The notes under the pieces were generated by a model. It was given only the letters and a program-made list of their open reading frames with translations. It was not told the DNA's origin and made no database searches. Both the position numbers and the translations under genes were made by a program. From Paracoccus pantotrophus (GTDB lineage: Bacteria; Pseudomonadota; Alphaproteobacteria; Rhodobacterales; Rhodobacteraceae), in contig NZ_CP044426.1 in assembly GCF_008824185.1 (NCBI RefSeq), positions 1,434,501-1,498,500 on the forward strand: a stretch of DNA of 64,000 nucleotides, in the 5' to 3' direction. The number at the start of each line of letters is the position of its first letter. Position 1 is the stretch's first letter. Of the stretch, positions 63,610-64,000 are shown one piece after another.

Positions 63610-64000
63610 TCCAGACCAGCCGCCTTTCGGTCGAGATCGGTGCGCATGAGATCCTGCGCGGCCTCGACCTGCAACTGCCGCCCGGCCGGATCACCGGGCT
63701 GGTAGGCGAAAGCGGCTCGGGCAAGTCCATGGCGGCGCTGGCGATCATGGGCCTGCTGCCCGAGGGCATGCGGGCCGAGGGCCGGGTGGATCTGGACGGC
63801 CGCAACCTGCTGGACCTGCCCGAGCGCGAGCTGTGCCGCATCCGCGGCAAGCGCATCGGCATGATCTTCCAGGAGCCGATGACGGCGCTGAACCCGCTGA
63901 TGACCATCGGCGACCAGGTGGCCGAGGTGCTGCGCATCCACCAGGGCCTGGACCGCAAGACGGCGCAGGAGCGTGCCCGCGACCGGCTGGACCGCGTCGG
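63606..64000 (+). CDS. Dipeptide-type ABC transporter ATP-binding protein, 3' end outside window
   Basis: The first 131 codons of an OppD/DppD-type ATPase. Walker A VGESGSGKSMAALAI and the start of the Q-loop region FQEPMTALNP are visible, followed by MTIGDQVAEVL. It begins at ATG 63606, overlapping the permease stop, and runs off the right edge. It could be a single ATPase or a DppD-DppF fusion; that cannot be told from the part shown. Confidence 0.9.
   Translation, partial: MIQTSRLSVEIGAHEILRGLDLQLPPGRITGLVGESGSGKSMAALAIMGLLPEGMRAEGRVDLDGRNLLDLPERELCRIRGKRIGMIFQEPMTALNPLMTIGDQVAEVLRIHQGLDRKTAQERARDRLDRV

Overview
The window is about two-thirds G+C, densely packed, and full of 4-bp start/stop overlaps. 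Its gene content (phosphatidylcholine synthase, pncA-pncB beside nadE, a serB/serC/serA cluster, HspQ, a fused MaeB malic enzyme, TrhO) points to an alphaproteobacterium of the Rhodobacteraceae/Paracoccaceae, most like Paracoccus. This assignment rests on recognising gene families by eye; no search was run.

Layout. 0-2.6 kb: the end of a capsule-export ATPase (KpsT type), then a coupled SnoaL-like/GNAT/nitrilase operon. 2.6-3.4 kb: a scar holding a decayed phage head-morphogenesis fragment and the C-terminal piece of an IS110-type transposase. 3.5-10.7 kb: a secreted 18-repeat MORN protein, NAD genes (nadE, pncB, pncA), the tRNA hydroxylase trhO and an outer-membrane barrel protein. 10.7-13.0 kb: malic enzyme. 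13.1-36.1 kb: a large surface-polysaccharide locus with flippase (Wzx-like), chain-length regulator (Wzz/GumC-like), CpsD-like ATPase with a damaged P-loop, initiating sugar transferase (ExoY/WcaJ type), several glycosyltransferases (GT2, GT2, GT4, GT26), an SGNH-hydrolase candidate and a Wzy/ligase-like membrane protein. Embedded in it, on the minus strand, is a four-gene coupled operon: PKS, GT2, NRPS and phosphopantetheinyl transferase.

36.1-41 kb: a four-gene ABC importer and a predicted exported hydratase-like protein. 41-46 kb: mutS, a STAS/anti-sigma-kinase pair, hspQ, a 169-bp MITE-like element and creA. 46.7-53.2 kb: a Na/Pi-cotransporter-like protein, a metallophosphoesterase, and serA, serC and serB (phosphoserine pathway of serine synthesis). 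53.3-64 kb: pcs, a peptide-type binding protein, cell-envelope genes (lytic transglycosylase, L,D-transpeptidase), glsB, D-amino-acid dehydrogenase, an MFS exporter and the start of a dipeptide-type ABC import operon that runs off the right edge.

The most striking system is the NRPS/PKS operon inside the polysaccharide locus. The NRPS has an N-terminal formyltransferase, an adenylation domain interrupted by a luciferase-like monooxygenase, and a carrier domain; its specificity residues read as a glycine-type code. The PKS reads KS-AT-KR-DH-carrier-TE. Together with the dedicated PPTase and the embedded glycosyltransferase this suggests a short formylated amino-acyl/polyketide chain, possibly used to decorate a glycan. 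That link is inference. The PKS is interrupted by a one-base deletion in a G run, and a second G run has removed the stop of the anti-sigma kinase gene, so base-calling error in homopolymers is a serious alternative to real mutation.
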